DNA of 64,000 nucleotides from Pseudogemmobacter lacusdianii (GTDB lineage: Bacteria; Pseudomonadota; Alphaproteobacteria; Rhodobacterales; Rhodobacteraceae): assembly GCF_030848395.1 (NCBI RefSeq), contig NZ_JAVDBT010000005.1, forward strand, positions 186,001-250,000, read 5' to 3'. A program made the position numbers and the translations under genes. The notes below the pieces were generated by a model, which worked only from the letters and a program-made list of their open reading frames with translations, was not told the DNA's origin and did no database searches. This document shows, one piece after another, positions 27,555 through 36,010 of the stretch (the stretch's first letter is position 1; the number at the start of each line of letters is the position of its first letter).

Positions 27555-28541
27555 ATGCCAGTCCAGCGCCTGAATGTTGTTGTCACGCGACGACTGCCCG
27601 ATGTTGTTGAGACGCGCCTGAAGGAGCTGTTCGACGTAGAATTGCGTGATCCGGATCTGCCGATGAGCCGTGAAGAGCTGGGCGCGGCGATGGCACGAGC
27701 GGATGTGCTGGTGCCGACAATCACCGATCAGATCGATGCGGGGCTGATCGCGCAGGCGGGGCCAAAGCTGAAGCTGATCGCCAATTACGGCGCGGGCGTG
27801 GATCATATTGACGTCGCCACGGCGCGGCAGCGGGGGATTTTGGTCTCGAACACGCCCGGTGTGGTGACGGAAGACACCGCCGATATGGTGATGGCTTTGA
27901 TCATGGCCGCGACCCGCCGCATCCCCGAGGGGCTGGCGGTGATGCAATCGGGCAAATGGGACGGTTGGTCGCCGACGGCCTTCCTTGGCAGCCGTTTGGC
28001 GGGCAAGCGTTTGGGCATTCTGGGCATGGGCCGGATTGGCATGGCGGTGGCGCGGCGCGCCCGCGCCTTTGGCTTGCAGGTGCATTACCACAACCGCCGT
28101 CGTCATCGCCCCGAGGTCGAGGCGGAGTTGGAGGCGAATTACTGGGAAAGCCTCGATCAGATGCTGGCGCGGATGGATATCGTCTCGATCAACTGCCCGC
28201 ATACGCCTTCAACCTTCCATCTCTTGAACGCGCGGCGGCTGAAGCTGATGAAACCCTCGGCGGTGGTGGTGAACACTTCGCGCGGGGAGGTGGTGGATGA
28301 GAATGCTTTGACGCGCGCTTTGCGGGCGGGAGAGCTGGCCGGGGCGGGCTTGGACGTTTACGAGAACGGCACCGAGATCAACCCGCGCCTGCGCGAAGTC
28401 CCCAATGTCGTCTTGTTGCCGCATATGGGCAGTGCCACGATTGAGGGACGGCTGGAGATGGGGGAGAAGGTCATCATCAATATCAAGACCTTCGCCGATG
28501 GCCACCGGCCGCCGGATCAGGTTGTGCCGGGGATGCTGTAA
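27555..28541 (+). CDS. D-2-hydroxyacid dehydrogenase (glyoxylate/hydroxypyruvate reductase type)
   Basis: A 328-residue NAD(P)H enzyme of the D-isomer-specific family. The Rossmann motif LGILGMGRIGMAVARRA lies mid-protein. The catalytic Arg is in NTSRGEVVDENAL, Glu in GAGLDVYENG and His in LPHMGSAT. NYGAGVDHIDV with the NTPGVVTEDTADM segment is typical of glycerate/glyoxylate reductases. The ATG at 27555 follows GGGGGAGAAACG. It is divergent from the SH3-like gene. Substrate assignment among glyoxylate, hydroxypyruvate and glycerate is open. Confidence 0.9.
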   Translation: MPVQRLNVVVTRRLPDVVETRLKELFDVELRDPDLPMSREELGAAMARADVLVPTITDQIDAGLIAQAGPKLKLIANYGAGVDHIDVATARQRGILVSNTPGVVTEDTADMVMALIMAATRRIPEGLAVMQSGKWDGWSPTAFLGSRLAGKRLGILGMGRIGMAVARRARAFGLQVHYHNRRRHRPEVEAELEANYWESLDQMLARMDIVSINCPHTPSTFHLLNARRLKLMKPSAVVVNTSRGEVVDENALTRALRAGELAGAGLDVYENGTEINPRLREVPNVVLLPHMGSATIEGRLEMGEKVIINIKTFADGHRPPDQVVPGML

Positions 28542-28561
28542 GCTTTTCGCGGGCGGCGGCT

Positions 28562-29332
28562 TTAGGGCGCGCCGCCTGCGCTGCGGGTTTGCGCAGCGGA
28601 TAGCGTAAAATCTCCGACCAAGGGCAGGTGATCGGAGGCGGTATCGGCATCGGCGCTGCGATGGGCGATGATGTTCAGCGGCTGAATGCCCTCGCTCACG
28701 GCCATGCGGTCCAGCGCAAAGACCGGCCAGCGGCTGTGATAGGTGGGGCCGCCGGAAAGGATGGTAAACTGGCGCGAGAGCCGGCCAAGCCCGACCTCTA
28801 AGGAGCGCTCGTTGAAATCGCCCGCAATCAAGGTGGGCAGCGGATCCTGGCCAAGATGCCGCAAGAGCGCGGTCAATTGCTGGCGGCGTGAGCCGCGCAA
28901 AAGCCCCAGATGCACGCCGACCACCCGCAGGTGCTGATCGCCGCGCTGCACCTCGGCCACCAGACAGCCGCGCGGCTCAAGCCCCGGCAGGTCATGCAGG
29001 GCCAATGCTTGCAGCTTGATATGCGGCGCGAGCAGCAGGGCATTGCCATGCCAACCCATCGCCACCCCTTTGGCAAAATGCACCGGCGCCATCCCGGTTG
29101 CGGCTTTGATCGCAACGGGATCCAGCACCGGGCGGCGGGGAGGCAGCCGCAGATCGGCCTCTTGCAGCAGCGCGATATCGGCCCCGACCTCAGCCAGAAC
29201 CCGCAAGACCCGATCCGGGTCGCGCCGGCGATCCGTGCCAACCGCTTTGCGGATGTTATAGCTGACAACGCGCAAAGGCTGGCTGCCGGGCGGGGCGGTC
29301 TGCAAGGATGGGCGCGCGGAAGCTGGGGTCAC
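28562..29332 (-). CDS. endonuclease/exonuclease/phosphatase family protein
   Basis: A 256-residue EEP-fold protein. Metal and catalytic motifs YNIRKA, LLQEAD, GDFNERS and the C-terminal SDHLPLV are present. Members cleave phosphodiester or phosphoester bonds in nucleic acids, inositol lipids or other substrates; nothing here fixes the substrate. No signal peptide is seen. It is convergent with the hydroxyacid dehydrogenase, 20 bases away. Confidence 0.88.
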   Translation of the reverse strand: MTPASARPSLQTAPPGSQPLRVVSYNIRKAVGTDRRRDPDRVLRVLAEVGADIALLQEADLRLPPRRPVLDPVAIKAATGMAPVHFAKGVAMGWHGNALLLAPHIKLQALALHDLPGLEPRGCLVAEVQRGDQHLRVVGVHLGLLRGSRRQQLTALLRHLGQDPLPTLIAGDFNERSLEVGLGRLSRQFTILSGGPTYHSRWPVFALDRMAVSEGIQPLNIIAHRSADADTASDHLPLVGDFTLSAAQTRSAGGAP

Positions 29333-29633
29333 TGTAGAAAAGAACTTTCACCAAAAGGCTTTACGAAGAAGCGCTGTTCGATCGGGCAGGGGCGGTGGGC
29401 CGGGCAGGCGTTTGATAAGCCCGCAAAGGCCGGTTGGTTCCGAAACGGGTCAGGCAAAGCGGCGGCGGCGGAGTTTTGCCGAACCTGCAGGCAAAATGAG
29501 CGGCGCTGGGCCGGTCGCTGCCATGGTTGCCTGTAAAGTGCATACACCTTGATAAAACTTTATCACATGCCGTTGAACAAGCCTTGTCTGCGGCTTACCA
29601 AATGCCATACGCGCAGTGCAAATTGGAACAAAT
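29333..29633. other. non-coding interval upstream of the TerC-family gene
   Basis: 301 bases between divergent genes. The half next to the EEP gene is G/C-rich; the other half is more A/T-rich and contains a near-palindromic operator-like site (29550-29565). I looked for the yybP-ykoY manganese riboswitch that often precedes TerC genes and did not recognise it. Confidence 0.4.
29550..29565. promoter_or_regulatory. operator-like inverted repeat upstream of the TerC-family gene
   Basis: TGATAAA-AC-TTTATCA, a perfect seven-base inverted repeat with a two-base centre, about 70 bases before the TerC start. It is not an exact FNR or RirA consensus. The cognate regulator is unknown. Confidence 0.45.
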
Positions 29634-30386
29634 ATGGAACTTTTCACTCCGGAATATTTCGGCGCTTTGGCGCAGGTGATCGGCATTGACCTTGTCCTGG
29701 CGGGGGATAATGCGATCGTCATCGGTCTCGCCGCTGCGGGCCTGCCCAAAGAGCAGCGCAACAAAGCCATTATGCTGGGCATCCTTGCCGCCACAGTGAT
29801 GCGGATTGGCTTTGCGCTGATCACGGTGCAATTGATGGCAATCATCGGCCTGCTCTTGGCCGGGGGCGTGCTGCTGCTGTGGGTCTGTTGGAAGATGTGG
29901 CGCGAGCTGCGCGAAGGCGGGCATGAGGATCACCACGAGGCCACTGAGGCTTTGGTGGATGAAGACCTTGATAAAGACGGCGATGTCGCCGGCGCACCGA
30001 AGAAGAAATCCTTTGCCCAAGCCGCTTTGCAGATCGTTGTGGCTGATATCACCATGTCGCTCGACAACGTTTTGGCGGTTGCGGGCGCGGGCCACGGCCA
30101 GCACCCCTCGGTCATCATCATCGGTCTGGGTCTGTCGATTGTGCTGATGGGCTTTGCCGCGACCTTCATCGCCAAGCTGCTGAACAAGCACCGCTGGATC
30201 GCCTATGTCGGCTTGCTCATCATCTTCTACGTCGCTTTGTCGATGATCTGGGACGGCGCGCAAGAGGTGATCTATGGCCGCGAGCCGGTGGCGGTTGAAA
30301 CCGTTGCTCCTGCGGGGGCCGTTGACGGCGCTGTTGTTGAAGGGGCGAGTGAAGGCGCAGCCCCTGCGGCAAGCACGACGCCCTAA
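29634..30386 (+). CDS. TerC-family integral membrane protein
   Basis: A 250-residue protein with about six to seven membrane segments and the duplicated acidic motif of the TerC family (DLVLAGDNAIVIG near residue 18 and DITMSLDNVLAV near 140). A charged His/Asp/Glu-rich cytoplasmic loop separates the halves, and an Ala/Pro/Val-rich tail ends the protein. YjbE/Alx/TerC proteins are linked to manganese export and metallation of exported enzymes; this role is inferred. The ATG at 29634 gives MELFTPEYF; an ATG 18 bases upstream is also in frame. Confidence 0.88.
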   Translation: MELFTPEYFGALAQVIGIDLVLAGDNAIVIGLAAAGLPKEQRNKAIMLGILAATVMRIGFALITVQLMAIIGLLLAGGVLLLWVCWKMWRELREGGHEDHHEATEALVDEDLDKDGDVAGAPKKKSFAQAALQIVVADITMSLDNVLAVAGAGHGQHPSVIIIGLGLSIVLMGFAATFIAKLLNKHRWIAYVGLLIIFYVALSMIWDGAQEVIYGREPVAVETVAPAGAVDGAVVEGASEGAAPAASTTP

Positions 30387-30428
30387 TGTGCGGCAAGGTC
30401 TTGCGGTCAAAGGCTTTGATCGGATGAA

Positions 30429-30465
30429 AAAGCGCCCGCCCTTTGTAAAAAGGGGTGGGCGTTTT
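30429..30465. terminator. bidirectional terminator between TerC and the FAD oxidoreductase gene
   Basis: Thirteen-pair stem: AAAG-CGCCCGCCC (30429-30441) with GGGTGGGCG-TTTT (30453-30465), including two G-U pairs, flanked by A and T runs. It is located between convergent genes. Confidence 0.82.
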
Positions 30466-30484
30466 CCTTTGTGCGGGGCGGCGG

Positions 30485-31726
30485 CTAGAAGCGTGTCGGC
30501 GAGACCGGGGCAAGGTCGATATGCGGTGCGCGCCCGGCGACAAGGTCGCAGACGATGCGGGCGGTGAGGGGGGCAAGTGTCATGCCCAGATGACCGTGGC
30601 CGTAAGCATGGATCACCTCGGGGCCTTGGCGTGAGGCGCCGATCACCGGCAGGCTGTCGGGCAGGCTGGGGCGGAAGCCCATCCAAGCGCGGTCCGGCTC
30701 GGGCGGCAGATCGGGGAAGATCTCGAGCGCGCCCTCGATCAGCTTGGCGATGCGGTGGGGCGAGGGTGGCGCGGTGAGGCCGCCGAGCTCGACCGTGCCC
30801 GCGACACGCAAGCGCCCATGCATCGGGCAAAGGTAAAAGCCGCGCGCGGTGGGGCAGGCGGGGCGGTTCAAGAGCGGCGCGGGCATGTCCCATTCGACAT
30901 GGTAGCCGCGCTCGGTCTCCAAGGGGATTTTGTCGCCCGCCATCGCGGCAAGGGCGCGGGAATGCGCCCCTGCGGCAAGGATGACTTTGCGGCTGTAAAG
31001 CTTGAAGCCCGGTCCCTCGAGGAGGATCGAATTGACCTGCCGGGTGATCCGATCGATGCGCGCCTCGCAGAAGGCCGCGCGGCGTTGCAGATGGGCGGCG
31101 AGCTGGGTCATCATCTCGCCGGGGTCATCCATGAAAACGGCATGGGGGAAGAGCGCGGCGCCGGGGAGCGGCGGCAAGGCGGGCTCAATCGCGGCCAGCT
31201 CGACGGTGTTGAGGATGTCGACCTCAACCCCTAAAGCGCGGCGGCGGGCCATGGCGCTTTCGGCGGCCTGATAGGCCTGCGGGGTTTGGTAAAGGTAAAG
31301 GCAGCCGCGCTCTTGCAAGATCGCCTCGGCCCCGATGCTTTGGGCGAGGTCGCGCCACATGGGCCCCGCGTCTTGCAGCAAGCTGGCGAGAGCATGGGCG
31401 TTTTGGGCCGCGGCTTTTGGCAAGGATTGGCGGGCGAAGCGCATCAGCCAAGGGGCGAGCGCGGTTAAAGATTGCGGGCGGATCGCCAGCGGGGAGTTCC
31501 GGTTGAAGAGCAACGAGGGCAGGGATTTCAGCACTTCGGGGGTGCCGACAGGTTCCACCGCGTAATCGGCGATGGTGCCGGCATTGCCGTAGCTGCAGCC
31601 CATGCCGGGGGCCTCGGGGTCGATCAGCACCACGTCACGCCCTTCGGCGCTGAGCCGGTCGGCGATGGTCATGCCGATCACCCCCGCGCCGATGATTGCG
31701 ATTTCGCAAGAGGGGATAGGCGGCAT
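30485..31726 (-). CDS. FAD-dependent amine/D-amino-acid oxidoreductase (DadA-like)
   Basis: A 413-residue DAO-fold flavoprotein. The dinucleotide-binding motif IIGAGVIGMTIADRL is at residues 10-24. It has a DadA-like N-terminus (GMGCSYGNAGTIA) and a C-terminal GHGHLGMTLAP flavin motif. DadA-type enzymes oxidise D-amino acids or secondary amines to the imine and feed electrons to the quinone pool. It is the last gene of a seven-gene same-strand block with Fe-ADH, ALDH, a GS-like ligase and TRAP genes, so an amine-derived intermediate is a plausible substrate. Confidence 0.85.
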   Translation of the reverse strand: MPPIPSCEIAIIGAGVIGMTIADRLSAEGRDVVLIDPEAPGMGCSYGNAGTIADYAVEPVGTPEVLKSLPSLLFNRNSPLAIRPQSLTALAPWLMRFARQSLPKAAAQNAHALASLLQDAGPMWRDLAQSIGAEAILQERGCLYLYQTPQAYQAAESAMARRRALGVEVDILNTVELAAIEPALPPLPGAALFPHAVFMDDPGEMMTQLAAHLQRRAAFCEARIDRITRQVNSILLEGPGFKLYSRKVILAAGAHSRALAAMAGDKIPLETERGYHVEWDMPAPLLNRPACPTARGFYLCPMHGRLRVAGTVELGGLTAPPSPHRIAKLIEGALEIFPDLPPEPDRAWMGFRPSLPDSLPVIGASRQGPEVIHAYGHGHLGMTLAPLTARIVCDLVAGRAPHIDLAPVSPTRF

Positions 31727-31795
31727 GGGCGGCGTCCAAGCTGAAGGCGGGGTGGCTTGGAGGGGCGGCGCCGCCCCTCCTTTGAGATCAAAAGG

Positions 31796-32956
31796 TTAGA
31801 GGCAAGCCTCAAACAAAGCACGGGTGTTGCGCTTGGTCATTTTGATGGGGTTGCCGCCGCAAGAGGGATCCTCCAGCGCCATCGCCGTCAGCATGTCGAG
31901 ATCGGGGTTTTTGACGCCGAGTTTCGTCAGGTTTTCCGGGATCGACAGTTCCTCGCGCAGGTCCATGATCCGGGCGCGGAAGCCCTTGAACCCGCCCTTG
32001 ATGCCGCAATAAGCAGCAGCGGCGGCGAGGCGGTCCTTGATGGCCTTGCGGTTGAAGTCCAAGACCATCGGCATCACCACGGCATTGGTGGTGCCGTGAT
32101 GGGTGCCGTAAACCGCGCCGATCGGGTGGCTGAGGCTGTGGATCGCGCCAAGACCCTTTTGGAAGGCGACAGCGCCCATCGCGGCGGCCGACATCATATG
32201 CGCGCGGGCCTGCAGATCGTCGGGCTTGGCATAGGCTTTGGGCAGGTTTTCAAAGACGAGCCGCATGCCCTCAAGCGCGATGCCTTGGCTCATCGGGTGG
32301 TAGAAGGGGCTGCAATAGGCCTCAAGGCAATGCGCAAGCGCGTCCATCCCGGTGCCGGCGGTGATGAATTTCGGCATGCCCACGGTCAGAGCCGGGTCAC
32401 AAAGCGTGACTTTCGGCATGAGGTTGGGGTGGAAGATGATCTTCTTCTTATGGGTCTCGGAGTTGGTCAGAACCCCGGCGCGACCCACCTCGGAGCCGGT
32501 GCCAGCGGTGGTCGGCACCGCGATGATCGGCGCGATCGCATCACCATCGGCGCGGGTGTACCAATCGTCCACGTCTTCGAGATCCCAGACCGAAAGCTTG
32601 GGCTTTTGACCCGCCATCAGCGCGATCATCTTGCCCAGATCCAAGGCCGAGCCACCGCCGAAACAGATCACCCCGTCATGGCCACCGGCTTTATAGACGG
32701 CAATGCCATCGGCCATGTTCTTCTCATTGGGGTTGGGGTCCACTTCCGAGAAGACCGCGCGGCCGAGACCGGCTTTGTCCAAAATATCCAAGGCTTGCGC
32801 GGTGATCGGCAAAGCGGCCAGCGCCTTATCGGTGACCAGCAGCGGCTTTTTCAAACCGACTGAGGCGGCATGATCCGCCAGTTCTTTGATCCGGCCGACG
32901 CCAAATTTGATGGCGGTCGGGTAGGACCAGTTGCGATTGGGTACATCGTGCGACAT
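31796..32956 (-). CDS. iron-containing (group III) alcohol dehydrogenase
   Basis: A 386-residue NAD(P)-dependent dehydrogenase. The cofactor loop GGGSALDLGK lies near residue 100, followed by VPTTAGTGSEV. The metal-site segments TAGTGMDALAHCLEAY, HSLSHPIGA and YGTHHGTTN supply the three His ligands, with an Asp upstream. It oxidises primary alcohols or reduces aldehydes. It starts one base after the stop of the upstream ALDH gene, so the two are almost certainly co-translated and act on the same substrate in series. Confidence 0.93.
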   Translation of the reverse strand: MSHDVPNRNWSYPTAIKFGVGRIKELADHAASVGLKKPLLVTDKALAALPITAQALDILDKAGLGRAVFSEVDPNPNEKNMADGIAVYKAGGHDGVICFGGGSALDLGKMIALMAGQKPKLSVWDLEDVDDWYTRADGDAIAPIIAVPTTAGTGSEVGRAGVLTNSETHKKKIIFHPNLMPKVTLCDPALTVGMPKFITAGTGMDALAHCLEAYCSPFYHPMSQGIALEGMRLVFENLPKAYAKPDDLQARAHMMSAAAMGAVAFQKGLGAIHSLSHPIGAVYGTHHGTTNAVVMPMVLDFNRKAIKDRLAAAAAYCGIKGGFKGFRARIMDLREELSIPENLTKLGVKNPDLDMLTAMALEDPSCGGNPIKMTKRNTRALFEACL

Positions 32957-32957
32957 T

Positions 32958-34340
32958 TCACACCTTCTTAAGATGGTAGGATTTCGGGCGGGTCACCGAA
33001 TAGAACCCGAGGTAGGAGAGGCTGCCGCCGCGGCCGGTGTCTTTGCAGCCGGTCCAGCAAAGTGCGGGGTCAAGGTAATCGGCGCGGTTCATCATGATCG
33101 TGCCGGTTTGGATCTGCGCGCCGATGGCGGCGGCGGTGTCGTAATCCTCGGTCCAGATCGAGGCGGTGAGGCCGTAGGCGCTGTCGTTCATCAGGCGCAG
33201 GGCCTCGGCGTCGTCTTTGACCTTCATGATGCCAACGACCGGGCCGAAGCTTTCCTCGGTCATCACCCGCATGGAGTGATCGACGTTCACCAAGATCTGC
33301 GGCGCAAGATAGGCACCGCCGTCATCTTCGGGGAAATTGGCGGGGTCGATCAGGGGCTTGGCGCCTTGGGCCACGGCCTCGGCGATCTGGTCGCGCACCA
33401 CTTTGGCAAAGCGCACATTGGCCATCGGGCCAAGGGTGGTGGTCTCATCCATCGGGTTGCCCAGCTTGAGGCTGTTCACCCAAGCCACGGACTTCTCCAC
33501 GAAAGCATCGTAGAGGCTTTCGTGGACATAGACCCGCTCGATCCCGCAGCAGCATTGGCCCGAGTTGAACATCGCGCCATCCATCAGCGTGTCAACGGCG
33601 GCATCCAGATTGGCGTCAGCCCGGACATAGCCGGGGTCTTTGCCGCCAAGTTCAAGGCCAAGCGGCGTGAAGGTGCCCGCAGCGGCGCGCTCGATGGCTT
33701 GGCCGCCACCGACAGAGCCGGTGAAGTTCACGAAGTCAAAGGCGCGGGCGGCGATGAGGGCCTCGGTCGTGGCATGGTCGAAGACCACGTTTTGGAACAC
33801 GTCTTCGGGGATGCCTGCGGCATGGAAGGCCTCGGCCAAGCGCTCACCGGCCAGAAGGGTTTGGCTGGCGTGTTTCAGCACGATCGTATTGCCCGCGATA
33901 AGGCCCGGCACGATGGTGTTGATCGCGGTCAGGAACGGGTAGTTCCAAGGCGCGATAACGAAGATCACGCCCAAAGCCTCGCGTGCGAGATAGCGGCGGA
34001 AGGCATTGGAATCCTCGATCATTTTCGGAGCGAGGGTCTCGGCCGCGATGTCGGACATATAATCGGTGCGGGCGTTGACGCCGCCCATCTCGCCTTGGCC
34101 AAAACGGATCGGGCGACCCATTTGACCGGCGAGTTCCTTGGCAAGCGTCTCTTTCATCGCGGTCAGCTTGGCGACCCCGGCTTTGACCAAAGCGATGCGC
34201 TCTTCCAAGGGGCGGGCGGCCCAAGCGGGTTGGGCTGCACGCGCGCGGGCGGCGGCGGCCTGCGCAGCGTCGCGCGACATCGGCTGCCGCTCGACATAGA
34301 CCGAGCCATCGGCGGGGGAAATCAGTTCAATCTTTTTCAT
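32958..34340 (-). CDS. aldehyde dehydrogenase
   Basis: A 460-residue NAD(P)-dependent ALDH superfamily enzyme. The PWNYPF motif, the catalytic Glu in LELGGKDPGYV and the nucleophile Cys in NSGQCCCGIER are visible. The last motif has three consecutive cysteines, the middle one at the catalytic position. The C-terminal ESFGPVVG motif is conserved. It is slightly shorter than the usual 480-500 residues. It lies between the GS-like ligase and the Fe-ADH and probably oxidises a (gamma-glutamyl-)amino aldehyde to the acid. Confidence 0.93.
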   Translation of the reverse strand: MKKIELISPADGSVYVERQPMSRDAAQAAAARARAAQPAWAARPLEERIALVKAGVAKLTAMKETLAKELAGQMGRPIRFGQGEMGGVNARTDYMSDIAAETLAPKMIEDSNAFRRYLAREALGVIFVIAPWNYPFLTAINTIVPGLIAGNTIVLKHASQTLLAGERLAEAFHAAGIPEDVFQNVVFDHATTEALIAARAFDFVNFTGSVGGGQAIERAAAGTFTPLGLELGGKDPGYVRADANLDAAVDTLMDGAMFNSGQCCCGIERVYVHESLYDAFVEKSVAWVNSLKLGNPMDETTTLGPMANVRFAKVVRDQIAEAVAQGAKPLIDPANFPEDDGGAYLAPQILVNVDHSMRVMTEESFGPVVGIMKVKDDAEALRLMNDSAYGLTASIWTEDYDTAAAIGAQIQTGTIMMNRADYLDPALCWTGCKDTGRGGSLSYLGFYSVTRPKSYHLKKV

Positions 34341-34446
34341 CTACGCGCCTCATGCGGCTTTGTTGGTGGGGCAAGCGCCCCTGTGGTGGAAAAGGGCAAG
34401 ACGGGCAGCGCGCCCGCCTTGCCGAAAAGAGTTGGCGCCCAAGCGG

Positions 34447-35814
34447 TCAGGCGCGTTCGAGCAGGCGTTGCAGCTCAAAATCGGTGACCACGCGGTCGGC
34501 TTCGGTGATCTCCCACTGGGCGGCGTGGTGGTAGTGTTCCACCACGTCATCGCCAAAGGCTTTGCGCAGCATTTTGCTGCCCAAAAGGGCGGCGGCGGCA
34601 TCGCGCAGGTTGTGCGGGATTTCGCGGGCGTTCTTGGCGGAATAGACATCGCCGGAGAATTCCGGTTCCAAATCAAGCTTTTGCTCGATGCCTTCGAGGC
34701 CTGCGGCCAGAAGGGCGGCGCAGGCAAGATAGGGGTTCACGTCCGAGCCGGGGATGCGGCATTCGACGCGGATGGCTTTGGAATGCAGCCCGCAGATGCG
34801 GAAACCCGCGGTGCGGTTGTCGGCGCTCCAGACCGCTTTGGTCGGCGCGAAAAGCCCGATGCAAAAGCGTTTGTAGCTGTTGACGTAAGGCGCAAGGAGC
34901 GCGGTAAGCTCGGTGGCATGGGCCAGCTGACCGGCCAAAAAGTGCTTCATCAGCGCCGACATGCCATGGGTGTCGTCATGGTCATAGAAGGCGGCTTTGC
35001 CATCCTTGGTCCAAAGGCTTTGGTGGACATGGGAGGACGAGCCCGCTTTGCGGTGATCGTATTTCGCCATGAAAGTCACCGACTTGCCCTGCGCATGGGC
35101 GATGTCCTTCACCGCTTGTTTGACAATGATATGGTTGTCGGCGGTGTCCAGCGCGTCTGAATATTTGTAGTTCACCTCATGCTGGCCCGCGTCAGCCTCG
35201 CCTTTGGTGTTTTCCACCGGGATGCCCGCGCCGTGAAGCCCGTTGCGAAGGGGACGCATCAGCCCCTCTTCCTTGGTGGTTTGGAAGATGTGGTAATCCT
35301 CATTATAGCCCGAGATCGGCTGGAGCGCGGCAAGACCGCCGTCGCGCAGGTTCTCATAGCTGTTGTCGAAGATGTAGAACTCAAGCTCGGTCGCCATCAT
35401 CGGCTCAAAGCCCATGGCACGGGCGCGCTCGACCTGCTTTTTGAGGATGGCGCGGGGCGAGACGGCAACGGGGGTGACGCCGTCATGCTCCATCAGATCG
35501 GCCAGCACGAGGGCAGTGCCGGGCAGCCAAGGCAGGACCCGCATCGTGGCAAGGTCCGGCTTCATCATGTAGTCGCCGTAACCCTTTTCCCAGCTTGAGG
35601 TTTTGTAGCCGGGGACGGTGTTCATCTCCATATCCACCGCCAGCAAGTAGTTGCAGCAATGGGTTTCCTTATAGCCACCATCAAGGAAGAAGGGGGCGTG
35701 GAAGCGCTTGCCCATCAGCCGGCCTTGCATGTCGATCGCGGCGACCAAAACGGTGTCGATCTCGCCCGAGGCGACCAGCGGTTTCAGGGTCTCAAGTGTC
35801 AAAGTTCCGGGCAT
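34447..35814 (-). CDS. glutamine-synthetase-like ligase (gamma-glutamyl-amine synthetase type)
   Basis: A 455-residue protein of the glutamine synthetase fold, of the divergent GlnA3/PuuA/IpuC kind rather than GlnA. The ATP/metal segments ATELEFYIF, GEADAGQHEVN, SSHVHQSLW, NRTAGFRICG and ECRIPGSDVNPYLA are present. Such enzymes ligate glutamate to amines (putrescine, isopropylamine, ethanolamine). The ATG at 35814 was preferred to the ATG at 35832. It lies directly downstream of TRAP transporter genes and upstream of ALDH, which fits an amine-catabolic gamma-glutamylation route. Confidence 0.88.
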   Translation of the reverse strand: MPGTLTLETLKPLVASGEIDTVLVAAIDMQGRLMGKRFHAPFFLDGGYKETHCCNYLLAVDMEMNTVPGYKTSSWEKGYGDYMMKPDLATMRVLPWLPGTALVLADLMEHDGVTPVAVSPRAILKKQVERARAMGFEPMMATELEFYIFDNSYENLRDGGLAALQPISGYNEDYHIFQTTKEEGLMRPLRNGLHGAGIPVENTKGEADAGQHEVNYKYSDALDTADNHIIVKQAVKDIAHAQGKSVTFMAKYDHRKAGSSSHVHQSLWTKDGKAAFYDHDDTHGMSALMKHFLAGQLAHATELTALLAPYVNSYKRFCIGLFAPTKAVWSADNRTAGFRICGLHSKAIRVECRIPGSDVNPYLACAALLAAGLEGIEQKLDLEPEFSGDVYSAKNAREIPHNLRDAAAALLGSKMLRKAFGDDVVEHYHHAAQWEITEADRVVTDFELQRLLERA

Positions 35815-36010
35815 CGATGCCTCATAAATCACTTAGTTTCGGATGGGCCCGAAGGGCGGGCCGGGTCAGGGCAGGGCGGTCTATGCCGCGGCCCCTCCGC
35901 CTCCGAACTCGGGCTTGCGCGGCCAGCAGTCGGGCTTTGCAAGGAAAATCATGGGCTTACTCCAGTGGGAGGAAGGCGTGAGGGGCTGGGGTCCCCTCAC
36001 GCAAGTTGGC

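Noticed and set aside
27407-27724. 106-codon extension of the SH3-like protein
   Set aside because: The extension is Ser/Arg-rich, overlaps the divergent hydroxyacid dehydrogenase, and hides a clear signal peptide that starts at 27406.
29333-29633. Possible yybP-ykoY manganese riboswitch before the TerC-family gene
   Set aside because: I could not find the conserved core sequences of that riboswitch; a covariance-model search would be decisive.
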